Positions 28,201 through 39,608 of a stretch of DNA of 64,000 nt are shown here, piece after piece (position 1 is the stretch's first letter; every line of letters begins with the position of its first letter). The notes under the pieces are model-generated. The model saw only the letters and a list, made by a program, of their open reading frames with translations, searched no databases and was not told the DNA's origin. The DNA is from Rhea pennata (taxonomy: Eukaryota > Chordata > Aves > Rheiformes > Rheidae): the NCBI RefSeq assembly GCF_028389875.1, contig NC_084677.1:9094017-9158016 (forward strand). The letters run 5' to 3'. The position numbers and the translations under genes are program-made.

Positions 28201-31200
28201 TGCCACATATTATATCACTAAGCAGATATATATCAAATAGTAATGTCTGAAGCTATGTACAGAGCATAAAGATCAGTTCTGAAGCCAGATTTAGTGCCTT
28301 CTGATGCAAAAAGAATAAAGATGGCATTTTACATTGTACATTTAAGTGAGTTTTGTCAGCTGATTAGAAAATGGTTTCATATTTCGTATGAGTGTCTTGT
28401 GGTACTATATTCTTTGCTATGGCTGGAAACATCAGTTCTTTTTGCTTTAATTCAGAGCATCGATAAATTAATTTTATACTACATACGCTTTAGTCAGTCA
28501 TTCTCATTTCTAACCACAGCAACTAGTATTTTTATTACTATATTAGCCCTCAGTATCATCCACAATGTTCTACCATTCATAAATTAATTTATGATATATA
28601 AAGATGTAAATCTAGAAGCCCTCCAATACCTATAAGAAAGTCAGCAAGAAGAGGGATTTTGCCTCTCTACAGCCGCACAGAGCAGGAAGACAAGAGACAA
28701 CAGGCAAAACTTGAAACAAGAAATATTTGGATGGGATATAAGGAAAAAAAGCTTTTTCACCATGAGGACAGTCAAACTTTGGAACAAGCTACTCAAAGAG
28801 GTTGAACAGTCCTTAGAGGTTTTCAAGGTCCAAATGGAAAACGCCCTGAGCAACCTTGTCTAACCTCAAATGATCCTTGCATCAAGCAGAAGGCTGAACT
28901 CGAGACCTGAAAATCCTTCCAACATGATTTAGTCTATCATCCTCTGATTCAGTGTAGAAACAACACTATTTAAAAAAAAAATACTGACAGAAAGGTTTCA
29001 AAGAGTCTAGAACCTCCAATAAAGCCACTGTAATATTAATAGTGTGGCTGGAGATGTGAGAGAGAATGAGTTCAGTTATTTAGAACCTTTCAACAATATT
29101 GTCCTAATATGAAAAGAAAAGTGAATACTGCAAGGAATGCAACCATTTTTCGACATTAGCTACAGCAGTGTCATTTAACCTTAACTGGAGTTAAATGAAG
29201 AGATTCTCAAATTGCTGTAAACCAAAGATGAAATCCAATTTTGTTGTTTGCTGGTTTTCTTTGGATTGTTTAATTTATGAGAATAAGAGAGTTCTATGTG
29301 CTTGTCACGACCATACTGCTCACTGATATCAAATCAGATTACTTTTTTATTTATTTAGTATTAACAAATTCTAACAAGATTTTTAAGTGATAGTTCTTGT
29401 TAACTTTTTCCAGATTTTCTATTTAAAATTTTTATTTTCAAGTAAGGAAAACAAAATAAAATTCTAAAAATATTGGCTGCAAAAAGGACAACTATACTTT
29501 TTTTTATAACCATTTGAATGTAAGGTTTGTCAAGAAGTATTTGTTAGTTTTAAATGAAAAGCACTACTGAATGATTCTTCTACTGTGAAAGCCTGGACTT
29601 GCAGCCTAAACATCAGTATTCTACTGTGTTAAAGAAAAGGATGATACCTGTGATTATGTGAGATAGAACCAAATACAGATCCTACCAGAATCACCTGCTT
29701 GTAAGTGACAAAAAAAAAGAGGTACTTTGTAACTGTTTTCAAGGAAAAAAAAAGAGAGCGAGTAAGAAAAAAAGTACTAATTCAGAGAAATAAATACAAT
29801 GGTACCCAGTAATTTCCATTAAAAAAAAAAAAAAAGACTCTTTGTCATTATACAATGTTCAGTTTGATTGTTGCAAAAGCAGCCACATTCTTATTCTTGA
29901 ACTTCCATGTGTTGCTCACTCTTAAAGTTTCAAGCAGTAAAAATGTTTCCTTCTTCTACTCACCAAGCATAAATCACTTTCTTGATTTTCTCTTCTTCCT
30001 CCACATCATCTCATTTACATGCCCACAAATAAGAGACTTTGTATATACATGAATACATATCTAAATTGCTATAAAGTTCCCAGACAGCCGAGACACACCT
30101 TCCTATGTTTGAAGGCTGAAAGATCTCAAGAGACAGAACCAAGAATTTCCTACATCCTTGACACTAATAAAAGATAGGAGAGAAACCATAAGGATTACAT
30201 GGAATCTCTTCAAGTTCAATACAGAACAATTTGCATAAATCATAGAGTGCATAAGAGGGCAAAGCATTCTCTGCACCAAAACAAGATTCAACTGCAAGTT
30301 GAAGGGGGAAAAAAAAGAAAAGAAGAAAAAAAAAGAACCAAATCTCTACCTATTAAAAAGCTAACAAAACAGAACGGAAACTACCCAGAGACTGAAAGAG
30401 ACCACAGAGTATCCAATCCACTCACTGCACAAACTTAAGGGGAAAAAAGACATAAAAGCTGAAATCCTGTAACAGTTGTATAAAAACATGAATTTTCCTT
30501 ACTTGTTAATTCAGAACCTGCAAGTGTTGCATCCCACCACTACTAGGTAAAGGAGCTGAATATGGGAAGCTCAAAAACTTCTCTAAAAGCATAACTATTT
30601 TATCTCTCTGAGAAAGCTAAATCTATAGGCTCAAACATATTAACAGGAAAGCCAGCACACAGGACCCAACATTTCACCCTATAATCAATGGGGAACAAAT
30701 GTACTGATATAGCAATATATCTTAAAGCATTAAGTTTTAATGTAACATCCACTATATGCAGTTGTGTGGTATAGTAGAGATCACAGTGCATTAATAATTT
30801 TAGTACCATGGAAACAATTCTGATATATGTTGTATTTGAGGGATTTTTGAAAAGCCAAAAAGAAATGCCTTACTATAAAACATGTATCCAGTTTAAGTTG
30901 AAAGACTCTTTATATTCCAGACTTCACAGTAAAACTGATGAAGATGATACGAACAGCTGCACAGATTTTTGATGTGAAAATAAGGGGAACTTAGAGGTGA
31001 TGAGAAGGCAACAAAAAGAAAGGAATCACTTTTTAAAAAGTAGAGAAAGTAATAAAAACAACCCATTCAAAATAAGTAATTAAGTTTTTTTTAATGGCAT
31101 CAATACTTATAGGTTCAAAATGCTACAGTGAAATGAAATGATAATCAAAGAACAGAATAAAATACATCTATACTGTTGCAATTTCATTCTCAACAGTAAT

Positions 31201-34200
31201 CAGCACAGTTACACAATTTTTATCCCTATCAGATGTCAAGATAAAGTTGCCAATGATATTCTTCATGATGGAACTGTAAGAACTGCAGATTTCCAAATAC
31301 TAAAATTTCTAGAGAAACTTGGTATGAAAGCTAAACTAGATTAAGACAGCAATAACCATTTTCACAACATAACCAGTATCTAAGTACCAACTATGCTAAC
31401 AACAGCCTGCAGTTTCATTCATTTCTTACAACTCCCATTAGAGATTACATCAATTACTTCTACTCATTAACATTTTAAAATAGAATGGTTATGATTAATG
31501 AATTACCTGTTTCAGTTTTACTGGAGAAACCTGCTGCTTGTTTGATTGCTGCTGCTGTCAATGCTAATCCTCGGCTCCTCTTCAGACCATGCTGTAACAC
31601 AGCTTCAAACTGAGCACACAAGCAAGTGACTCTGCAATGTGATTATTACAGAAATCATGTGGAAGGAACACTCAACTACATTTCAATATAGTAAGTTTAT
31701 TTCAAATCTCTGAATAAAGAATGTACAGGTGATCCATTATTTATACACAAAGATCTTTTGTTTGCACTAATCTCATTATTTGTAAGCAGTATAATCTACT
31801 GATCCCCAGAGTCTCATCATGACTAATTCAAGACTGGTACATGAATTACTTATTCAGAAGAATTAACAATGAATTTGAAAAGTCATCATCAACTTCTAGC
31901 ATGCTTGCTAATCATGTTATTTTAGCTTCAACTTATCTACTTTTCACGCAATGCAGTTATATTTTCATAAATATACTTGGTACTATACAAACAATGGTTT
32001 TCAAAAAATATGCTAAAACTTTCCATACAATTTCTAGTTATTGGTATTATCACATCATAGTCTATCAGGTGCAAGCCAAGGAAAACAAATTCAAACATAC
32101 ATTTTAATGCCCCTCAGAAGTCTTAGGCCTAGCAAAATAATGAAGATTTTTCTAAAGATCTGTTTAATCTTCATCTTTTTATGCTGCTCTCTACAACACT
32201 ATTGAAAACTTACTGAAGTATAATTTTTTAACATAATCTATTTAGTAAATAAATTTTTTCATATATAACATCGTGACAAAAGTACAGTTTTAAAACTCAG
32301 CCTGTCAAAACAAGGATTATTACTGTAACCTTCAGAGAACAGTAAGGTCTAAAGTATAATGCACATGAATACAAACTGTCTAATTAAGGTTTTATTTTCT
32401 TTGGTTTTTATTTACCATTAAATACATAGTAAGTTTTAAGAAGGCTGTCACTTGGCTGCTAAAGCTAAATACTAAAACAAACTTTAACTAAGTCAAAGCA
32501 GTTGGATATAAACAGTTGACAAAGTGGCTCAGGACTGCCTGCGCATTCTAGAACTGTAAAACTCTATTCCGGGACACACAAAAAACACAAGGGCTGAGGA
32601 GGAAGACTTATGGAGATAAAAGGAGGCTTAACTAGCATAGTTATGTGAACAAAAGAACTTTTAGAAGAAAATGCTTTCAAATAAGTTTATGTTAGAAAAA
32701 CTTTACTTTGAAATACTAATAAAGTTGAATATCAATCAAATAGTATTTGATTGTTGAAGATTTGTAATTAATTATTGCCGAAACAATCTTGTTAAAAATG
32801 GAAATCCTAGCAGGTAACATGACCAAAAATAATCCACTTGATTGATCAGAAAAAGTAGAACAGAAACTAGTTTCTGTGAAAGAGTTCATATTATTGAAAA
32901 AAAAAATCTACATGTACTACAAATGAAAGCAAGAAAACTGAGCAGCAGTTTACAATTTAGCCACTAAAAAAAAAGAGTATTCCAGAATGCCCAATGTACA
33001 TAGTGCATTTAATAGATAGCATCATGAGAGTCTGTTAAATAAAAAAGGCAGAAAAAACAGGAAGACGTCCGCTGTTGTAATGAACAGTTATAATTTCAAA
33101 GACAAAAATAAAGTGCTGGACGAGTAAAACTTAGAGGATCATGAATTTTACTAAATTTTGATCTAAATTCTCAGACTATCTTCATTTACAAAATTATCTC
33201 ACAACTTTTAGCCTAGTTCCAATCCAAAACACCATAAAAATAAAAGTCCATTCACATAACTTCCATTTCCCTTTCAAGCCTGAAACTACCTAGTTATAAT
33301 CCATTATTCAGCATGTCTACTAAATTTTTACAGAAGATGTTTATATATAAAATTTGACCAGCATTACGTCTTTCAAATCCTAATTTCTCCTGGTTATCGG
33401 AAGACAAATACTAAAGGTTATCCTTCAAGTTCTTAAACAACTGCAATAAAGCAGTTCTTCAGGCAAACCTGGCAACAAAGTGGAAGTTCTATATCTGGAG
33501 AAAATGTTCTACATTGTAGGTATTTATTCTCACTGAGTTTACAAAACCTATTACAAAGGCAGCACGATTTCATTGTCCCATGTAAAATAAACAATAAAAA
33601 AAAGATATTTCTAGCTGACGCTTTTCTGCCAGTGGCTATACCTCTAACTGCAAACTGCAAGGTGCTTAGTCCCATCATCCCTTTACCCCAGCTACTCCTT
33701 CCCTTTTCCTCCTTTGCACCAGCTTCCGTCCAACAAAACCAGCATTGAACTAACCCTATACTTAATCGTATCCTTTATGCCAGTCCAACAGAAAACTATT
33801 AACATTTTTCATTAAATTAGTTTCCCAGCAACATAGTAGGTGAAACAGCTAAGGGCAGAACAAGAGGACAGTAGTAACCAGAAGTCCATAAGCGGACAAG
33901 GAGCTGGTTTACCATATACTTTCACAAGCAGCTGTATTACAAGCTGCTCCTGAAAGTATCCTTTATCTTCCTCCTCCTCTTTTACAACTCCCATTGCTCC
34001 CAGCAGCACGATCATCCTTTCCTTGAGCAACTCTAATATTCACCAGACATTTTGCTGAAATTATTTAACCCACTGAGATGGCAGAAACTTATCTTTTGTG
34101 TGATTTTTTCTTTTATTAAAATAATTCAGAGGGGATTAGATGATCACCACAGTTTGCTTAAAAAGACAGTGGAAGTGAGAAAAGTCAGGGATCTTGAGGA

Positions 34201-37200
34201 AGTACACCAATCCTTTCCCCTCTCCATTTCAGTAGCAAGGAATTGTTATGTTGACTTACCAGAAGTCACGAAATCACACCCTTAGTCATGTTCTTTAAGA
34301 CTGAATTGGGATGGGATTGGAAAGAAAGAATGAAATGCAAGAATTCAACCTAATTTACAGAATAGCCAATGTATGATTAATTCTTGCCAAGAACACAAGG
34401 AGTCAAACTTAAAGGATATAACGGAAAGGACAACAAGCAACTGAGTTTAAACCTCAGGTTCTATTTATGTGAGATTCTAAGATTTGATTGGATAGAAAAT
34501 ATTGTAATTCACATCTGTCAGTCTTCATCTTTAAAATCTTAGAAACCAATATGCCATATCCAACATCAACAGACGCAACTAACTAAGCGAATTAAATGAA
34601 ATTACTTTATTCATATTAATAAAAATGGGCAACTACAATACAGGAAACAGATTTATGCACATCAGGAATAAGAAAAAACAAGAACAACTTTGTGCATTAA
34701 ACACACGTGAGACTTAGATGTAAAGCTACACTGAAGAGAGTTGTAGTAGTAACAAATGCACTAGTTTTAAAAGAGGTTTTAGGGAAAAAAAATATTCTAA
34801 TCTCACATTCAGACTTTGCAGTTCAATGCTTTATCATCAGCTCTGCAGCCACTTACAATATCTGTCACTTCACCCACAAGATACAGCTTTGCTAAGCTAC
34901 AAACATGAAAAATTCAGAGTCCCATGTCAGTGTCTATGTAAACAAGAGGAAATGGGAGATTTTTTTGAATATGCCAAATATTGTTGCACTATACATTTTA
35001 TGTAGTGCTGATATATAACCTACGCATGTTAAAAGTTTCTTAGAATATTTTACCTGCTATCAGAATCAGAAGCAATTTCTTTTCTTCCTCCAAATCGTAT
35101 CTGACACTGCAATAAATAGAATTTAATACATTTCTGTTACACTAAGAAACTGAACATTCTGAAATATTTCCATTTAAGAACAAAACAAGAAGTCATAACA
35201 AAAAAAGGAAGTGGTACAAAACAGAGAAGTGGCAAACATAGCCTGCGGCCAAAAGGTGCTTTTTAGCATCATGTTCCACAACCAGACTACTCTTGCAGTT
35301 CAAACATATTCTTGCTAGCCAGAATAATATGTCCTAGGGTCACTTAGAATGCAAAAACTGAGTAAAAGTTACTACATTTGAAGCTATAAATGCATACCCA
35401 CAAAAATAAATACTGTTTCTACTTGCCTCAGTTTAAATACTGTTTCTACTTGCCTCAGTTCTACAGTTACAGAAAAACTGATATTTTAAAACATATGGTT
35501 GACTTACTTTGGAGGCTTTTTTTTTAAAAAAAAAGTAAAAAAAACAAAACAAAACAAAACAACTCCAACCTCGACCCTAAGTTGAATTAAATTTATGAAA
35601 TTCTACTTGCCAAACTTCATGTGGGTACAAAAATAAACTTTGCATCTTTATCTGTATTTCAACTCCTTCACTAAAATCTTAGCATGAAGAAAGCAAGCTG
35701 CAAATATAAAATGTTGGCCAATTTAGCCTTTGGAGTATACAACAATTATGTCAGTCACACAGCAAATATCCCAAGTATAATTTGTACAGACAAAGATTTT
35801 AAACAGTATTGCATAACATTCTTTTTCTAGCAGAAACAAAAAAATTTGTAGTACTATACAAAAGACACGATTATCTTTTTCATTTGGTAAAGGGATGAAA
35901 AAAAGGTAATGACAGTTCCTGCCAGGATTGTCAACTCAGCGTACATGCACTGTAGAAATAGGCTTAAGATTTCTCACCTGTTTAACTGCATCCAGTAACC
36001 GTTCTAGAAGAAACTGTCTTTTAGTGTCATTGCTCTGTGAACCTAAAATTGAACAAAATTCTATTACTTTTAAATAAAGAGTATTTTAACAAAAATATGC
36101 TGGGGTCAACACTAAGCCCCAGAAAAGCTTTCTCTTCATGTCAGTTATTCCATTATATTTTTCATGTATTTCCTCTGAGTAAACTGATGCAAAATAAGAC
36201 TTTATTTTGCTGTTTCACGTAGTCTGTCTAATATGCATCAATACTGTTTGAAAAATAACCTAGAGTTTGATTTTATGATTTCATGAGATAAGATACATTG
36301 TAGCAATACCAACTATACTATAACTGTGCACAAACAACACAGGTTGCTCCTGTCTGTTAGCAAAACCACCTCTGGGGCCATATTGCAAGCCTGGAACTCA
36401 CCTACCTTAAGAAAAATCCAATCCAATCAAAAAAAAAACAAGAAAACAAACAAACAAACAAACAAAAAAAAACTTAGGTGCATGATGTGGCTTAAACTGT
36501 AATCTTATAAATTCCTGTAGTGGAACAACTACCAATGTAGTATACCACTGGAGCATAAGAGGAGTAGAAAATGAGAAAGAGGATTATCTTGTTACTGTCA
36601 AACAATCTCCAGTATAAAAAGACATTGTAAATTAGGTGGAGAACGATTGTTGCAATAAAGCCCTTTAACAGTCTTCTTCCTGATTAACATCTATAAAGTT
36701 TGTTACTATACAACCAATTATGCAAGACAATGTTTAACTTCTCAATCATTTCAACAACAGGTAGTATAATACTTTGCTTGTCTGAATATCCTTTATAAAC
36801 ATCTGTGACTGCATTTAAAATGTTAGTTAATTAGACTATATCACGTCTGCAGTTTATTTACTCTGAGCTTAGGTTCAGAACATCCTTCAAAAACCTCTCT
36901 GATCTACCAAGAATTAAAATTATTCTGTTCTTCGTTCCCCTCATAGAACATTCAACTAACATATACGTTGCTTGAAAGCAAAGTATCAAAATTCTGCATG
37001 AGTAGGTTTCTCCAGATACCAAAAAGTCTAACATCACACACACAGCCCTCCAGTAAACAGGCATTACTTAAAATGAAAGATAGATGTCTCTTCCTCTTGC
37101 TGTCCACCGCTACAAAGTAATGACCTCAGAATTTTCTTTTTTTATCTTCATAATTCCATTCAAAGTAGACTCCTTCTATCCCAGTAGGGACAGAATTTGT

Positions 37201-39315
37201 CCTACTTAAACTATTCTGCCCCTGAATCTTAAAAGTACTATTGGGCTGGAGGAGGTGGACAGAGGGGAAAAAACATACACATACACACAAAGCCTGTAAT
37301 AATACATGATGCTGGAAAAAAGAAAAAAAAAAGTGCAAGTGTAATGTAGCTCTTTGCTAGCTATGCTTCACAATGCTTATTTATCTATTCACAGCAGATT
37401 TTCAGAAATATCCTTCAGAGATTTTGAACTCTTACTCAAACTGTGCAGTTATGTAATGTAACATGCATGGTTCTGTTAGTCAAATAACTGTGATGTGTAC
37501 AAATTCAGCTGAAGATGCAAACTATGCAAAACACTAGTAGATGACACTAGAAGCAAACCCAGTACCAAGTAGGCTCTAACTCAATTTGACTACCATCCTT
37601 AATGCCACAGCAGGCTTTATTATTTTTAAACAATTAAATTCTTTCTCTTCACTTAATTCTATACCTCTTTTTAGTTAAAATAATTAAAGCTTTTAAAAAT
37701 AACTATGTGATGACGCTTTGTGCCAGATGAGGTGCCACTTTTATTTTTCAAGTATAAAACAAAATTCAAATGGAAGTCACAAAGATGGGTCACCTGAAAA
37801 GATTCAGGCCCTGATTTGCACAAGGCTAGTACTAGCTCGAATTCACTGAAGAGCTGCAGTTTTGCATACAAATACTGACTCTTAAAAACATCAGAATTAT
37901 ATATGCATACATATAGTGTTCAAATCTAAAGCATTTTAGAATGCTTCTCTTTCCATAGTTTGAACAGTTTCACTCTTACTCTCATTTTCCATAATGCTAA
38001 TTAACAGTTTTCCCATAAGCACTTTTTTTCTTGCCTCTCTTTCCATGAGAAGTCTTTTAATATTATTTTCTTCTTCCACAAAGATCAGAACAAAACAGAA
38101 AAATGCAATTGAAGCATGCTCACTTTCATTTTTGTTTGGTTTCATTTTCACAAACGAATGTTATTCATAAAATTGTATAGCACTTAGCTATTCCAGGTAC
38201 TTCCTCAGATTTTACTAGTTTTGGCAACAAATCTCACTACTTATTAAATCAGGATGGAAGAAAAACCCTAAAAATCTGGTTCACAGCTGGAGACAAGATA
38301 ACACTCTCAGATTTGAAGATGACATATCCATTACTGAAGTTATATGAGTAGACCCATGAAAAGGATTTTCTTAAGCACCTTCCCATTTAAAGAACCTGTC
38401 CACGTGTTTTGAGTGTGTTAAGTGCCACTTATCCTGTCACTCTTAAAAGTCTGTTGTCTATGAATATTCCTTCCTGCATCTCACAGTACAACTCCCTATT
38501 ACAGCCCTTTCAAGTGGCTCTGCTTTCTCTATTACTAAAGTTTCTGAGACAAAGTTCTGCTCAGGAACACTTAATACTCATGCAAAACTTTTACATATTT
38601 CCCCCCACATAAACTTTAAGAATTTCTGGATTTAGTACACCCACACACACTACTTCATCATAACACTGAGGTCAGAAGAGAAGAGGACACAAGAGTGAAA
38701 ACATATTCCATGACTGACACATGCTCTTCAGGACAGAGTCAGACAAAGAGCAACCATACACCTCAACACTGTAAGGGATCACTTCTTAACTAATCATGCT
38801 TCTCACTGCTGTCACTAACTGTATTTTAAGTCCACGATTCATAATGACCTGTTTTAAGCTCTTGGTCATTTATATTCTCGGGATATTGACTGCACTTCTG
38901 CACAACAGACGCAGTGGAGACGAGCATCATTTCTGTTTTGAGCTAGCCTCCCGCTCAGGACAAGGCCTTAGGATTTAAGATGAGGTAAAACTCCCTTTCT
39001 GGAGGGCCTAGGCCCACGAAAGGAGGAGGAGGAGCAGGGGGCAGTGATGAGGTGCTGAGCCGACCCCCGCACCGCGAGGCGGGCGAGGCCGAAGCCTCCC
39101 GTGTCCGGTGGTCGCGGCAGCCCCGCTCCGTGCGGGGACACAAGTGGGGGGAAGGGGCCGCAGCCCCGCCGCTAGCCGGGCCGGGCCGGGCCGGGCCGGG
39201 CCGCGGGAGCGCGGCAGAGCGGACATGGGCCCCAGGGCGAGCTCCGCCCGCTGCCAGCCCCGACCGCGCCGCGGCGGCTGAGAGGGCCCCGCTCGAGCTC
39301 TCACTCACCACTCAT
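5501..39315 (-). CDS. SNX29: SNX29 (sorting nexin 29), coding exons 1-13; 3' part outside window
   Basis: Thirteen minus-strand exons join in one continuous frame of 1598 nt, about 532 residues. The order read is: start MSGSQSNDTKRQF; a RUN domain through about residue 180; a conserved stretch with the SDLLKESTQ motif repeated as SLLKESTQ; a basic/acidic segment (KKDRKKKK, then DEEEDEQ); a Ser-rich linker; and the start of a coiled coil (ELRQAIVAMMNRKDELEEQN onward). All borders are GT-AG and all phases agree. In the known family the coiled coil is followed by a C-terminal PX domain that binds phosphoinositides; the human protein is about 813 residues, so those exons lie beyond the left edge. 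The cellular role is poorly defined; membrane trafficking is inferred from the RUN and PX domains. The gene starts in the CpG island at 39 kb. Its 5' part spans only about 34 kb, far more compact than in human. Confidence 0.96.
6937..7000 (-). CDS. SNX29: SNX29 coding exon 12 (coiled-coil start)
   Basis: This 64-nt exon encodes ELRQAIVAMMNRKDELEEQN, almost identical to the family coiled-coil start. The acceptor is CTTTAG and the donor GTAACT. The preceding intron is about 6.3 kb. Confidence 0.97.
8094..8251 (+). repeat. CR1 LINE 3' fragment
   Basis: Reads LPREVVLSPPLEIRKSHLD in the plus frame, the C-terminal end of CR1 ORF2. The 3' untranslated part follows, ending GATGATCTCC, CTTCCAACC and CAACCATTCTGTG. 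Moderately young. Confidence 0.92.
9015..9099 (+). repeat. CR1 LINE 3' end fragment
   Basis: Carries the CR1 3' signature GGTTGGACTAGATGATCTCC followed by CCCTTCCAACC and GGTTCTATGAT. Only the terminal part is present, as is typical of 5'-truncated copies. Confidence 0.9.
12062..12496 (-). other. 144-codon open frame inside SNX29 intron 11, unrecognised
   Basis: ATG-to-stop frame in AT-rich DNA, in the same sense as SNX29. It encodes a Cys/Phe/Ile-rich protein (segments VSWFIGEVMRYPMTSS, FCFITDIALLNELYKGEKHF). Its length is notable for this base composition. The FITDIALLNEL segment faintly recalls hAT-type transposase-derived proteins (DLAFLADITNHLNEL), so a transposon fossil is possible but not shown. 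No splice context or recognised domain supports it as a gene. Confidence 0.25.
13327..13409 (-). CDS. SNX29: SNX29 coding exon 11
   Basis: This 83-nt exon encodes MEVSPPAQVNNLSSMLPSAT followed by VPESMTI, aligning with human LSSLLPSASVPESMTIS. The acceptor is ACTAG and the donor GTAAGT. It leads into the coiled coil. Confidence 0.94.
13999..14077 (-). CDS. SNX29: SNX29 coding exon 10
   Basis: This 79-nt exon encodes DNLENGEGHESVLAVGLVQ and RRSNLPY. The LENG core aligns with the human SLENGTG region; the rest is diverged. Phase (1 in, 2 out) and splice sites (TTTAG, GTACAT) are consistent with the neighbouring exons. Confidence 0.9.
16033..16170 (-). repeat. tRNA-Val-derived, CR1-tailed SINE-like element
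   Basis: Read on the minus strand, about 16096-16168 matches tRNA-Val(UAC): A-box-like TAGTGTAGTGG, an anticodon arm with TAC (GTGCTTTACATGC), then GAAGGTCCTGG, a B-box-like GGCTTCAAGCC and TGAACCA. The 5' acceptor strand is degenerate, so it is not a working tRNA. After a short linker follows a CR1 3' end (ATCTCCAGAGGTCCCTTCC through ATTCTGTG). The head and tail share orientation, the layout of a SINE mobilised by CR1. The alternative is a tRNA pseudogene beside an unrelated CR1 end. Confidence 0.7.
16470..16590 (+). repeat. Probable CR1 ORF2 remnant
   Basis: AGGAACAAGGAGGCTAAGAC followed by TCTTCAGTTTGGAAG resembles the CR1 block encoding LRLFSLEE. Short and diverged. Confidence 0.45.
18060..18560 (-). 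repeat. CR1 ORF2 fragment, old
   Basis: The minus-strand frame has blocks aligning with the C-terminal region of CR1 reverse transcriptase: MQFNTSHY, NNWLENTSSEKDMGI, VSQQCCASAVKAH. The fragment is broken and lacks the 3' tail. The edges are approximate. Confidence 0.72.
18703..18821 (-). CDS. SNX29: SNX29 coding exon 9
   Basis: This 119-nt exon encodes SQICSWTPLQVLNDDSDVLF and PVSAVGSYSQ, matching the human QMHSWAPLKVLHNDSDILF block. A second GT lies four bases downstream of the chosen donor, but only the first keeps the phase needed by exon 10. Confidence 0.94.
19445..19817 (-). CDS. SNX29: SNX29 coding exon 8 (charged linker)
   Basis: This 373-nt exon, the largest here, encodes about residues 251-374. 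It opens with the basic run KKDRKKKKRVTNIISF, passes into the acidic DEEEDEQNFGD, continues with a Ser/Glu-rich low-complexity segment, and returns to YQKLDVKSIDDEDIDENEDE. The ends are conserved, while the middle is diverged from mammals, as expected for a disordered linker. The acceptor is TACCAG and the donor GTAAGT. Confidence 0.97.
22087..22335 (-). CDS. SNX29: SNX29 coding exon 7
   Basis: This 249-nt exon encodes about residues 168-250: GLNSILFAINIDNKDLNGQS, then two SLLKEST-type repeats and REITASSAVSILIKADQD. It closes the RUN domain and carries the duplicated KESTQ motif, presumably helical and amphipathic. The acceptor is CTGAAG and the donor GTAAGC. Confidence 0.97.
23237..23307 (-). 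CDS. SNX29: SNX29 coding exon 6 (RUN domain)
   Basis: This 71-nt exon encodes VFYEDWSFMMDEERSSMIP followed by TMAA, about residues 145-167. The acceptor is TTATAG and the donor GTAGGA. It enters in phase 2 and leaves in phase 1. Confidence 0.97.
25103..25225. repeat. Compound TG/TA/CA microsatellite with palindrome
   Basis: Alternating TG, TA and CA runs. Positions 25166-25199 form a perfect 34-bp palindrome (TG arm, AT centre, CA arm). It lies in SNX29 intron 5, starting about 65 nt past the exon 5 donor. Confidence 0.93.
25292..25472 (-). CDS. SNX29: SNX29 coding exon 5 (RUN domain core)
   Basis: This 181-nt exon encodes about residues 84-144: EPVFWYYVKEVLNKHELQRF, then GRGRAWLRCALNEHSLERY and HMLLADKNRL. 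It is the most conserved block of the RUN domain and was the first clear SNX29 match in the window. It has a strong pyrimidine tract before its acceptor. The donor is GTACTG. A long TG/TA/CA microsatellite lies 70-190 nt downstream in the intron. Confidence 0.98.
25473..31506 (-). other. SNX29: SNX29 intron 4
   Basis: A 6.0-kb intron. Its only recognised content is an old CR1 3' fragment near 28637-28960; the remainder is AT-rich, with poly(A/T) runs such as the one at 29821. Confidence 0.8.
28637..28960 (+). repeat. CR1 LINE 3' fragment, old
   Basis: Diverged ORF2 end (GACAAGAGACAACAGGCAAA, CTTTGGAACAAG, AGAGGTT) and 3' part (CTTCCAACATG). Multiple frame breaks show an old insertion. Confidence 0.8.
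31507..31631 (-). CDS. SNX29: SNX29 coding exon 4 (RUN domain)
   Basis: This 125-nt exon encodes about residues 42-83, including VTCLCAQFEAVLQHGLKR and LALTAAAIKQAAGF. It is the first conserved helix block of the RUN domain, a fold that commonly binds small GTPases. The acceptor is TTGCAG and the donor GTAATT. It ends in phase 1. Confidence 0.97.
35054..35106 (-). CDS. SNX29: SNX29 coding exon 3
   Basis: This 53-nt exon encodes residues 25-41, CQIRFGGRKEIASDSDS, matching the start of the family RUN region. The acceptor is TTGCAG. The donor GTAAAA is weaker than most here. It ends in phase 2 (AG). Confidence 0.96.
35978..36042 (-). CDS. SNX29: SNX29 coding exon 2
   Basis: This 65-nt exon enters in phase 1 and ends in phase 0. 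It encodes residues 3-24, including KRQFLLERLLDAVKQ, which is nearly invariant in SNX29. The acceptor is TTTTAG and the donor GTGAGA. This is the N-terminal lead-in to the RUN domain. Confidence 0.97.
36043..39308 (-). other. SNX29: SNX29 intron 1
   Basis: Intron between the 7-nt coding exon and exon 2. It includes a CAAA-type repeat near 36445-36470 and passes into the CpG island at its 5' end. No other exon was recognised. Confidence 0.8.
39309..39315 (-). CDS. SNX29: SNX29 coding exon 1 (start codon exon)
   Basis: Only seven coding bases lie here: ATG, AGT and a G, followed by the donor GTGAGTGA. The start codon is preceded by a strong Kozak context (GCCACC). Joining the lone G to exon 2 gives the family N-terminus MSGS. 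Any 5' UTR extends into the CpG island upstream. Confidence 0.93.
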
Positions 39316-39515
39316 GGTGGCCGCCAGCCCCGCACCCGCCGTCCGCCGGGCCCGCTCCCTCCTCCCGCTGAGGCGGCCCCAAGCCGGGCCAGTCACCTCG
39401 CACGCTCCACCCCGGAACCCGGCAGACCGCCCGGAAGATAAACACGACCCCGCGCCGCCGCTCGGGCACGCCGCGTCTGCTCCGCGCGGCGGCCGCTTCA
39501 CACGGGCCCCCTCAC

Positions 39516-39608
39516 AGCGCGCGCGCGCTCCCCTCAGGCGGGGGGCGCCGAGCGCGCGCGCGCTCCCCTCAGGCGGGGGGCGCCGAGCGCGCGCGCTCCC
39601 CTCAGGCG
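39516..39608. repeat. 35-bp GC-rich tandem repeat, about 2.7 copies
   Basis: Two perfect 35-bp copies (39516-39550 and 39551-39585) and a truncated third (39586-39608). Each unit has an alternating GC run, then CTCCCCTCAGGCGGGG and GCGCCG. It lies about 200 bp upstream of the SNX29 start codon. Confidence 0.92.

Noticed and set aside
33812-34030. 72-codon minus-strand frame with an acidic run (KEEEEDKGYF) in SNX29 intron 3
   Set aside because: Not in phase with flanking exons, absent from the known SNX29 protein, and probably part of an unidentified repeat.
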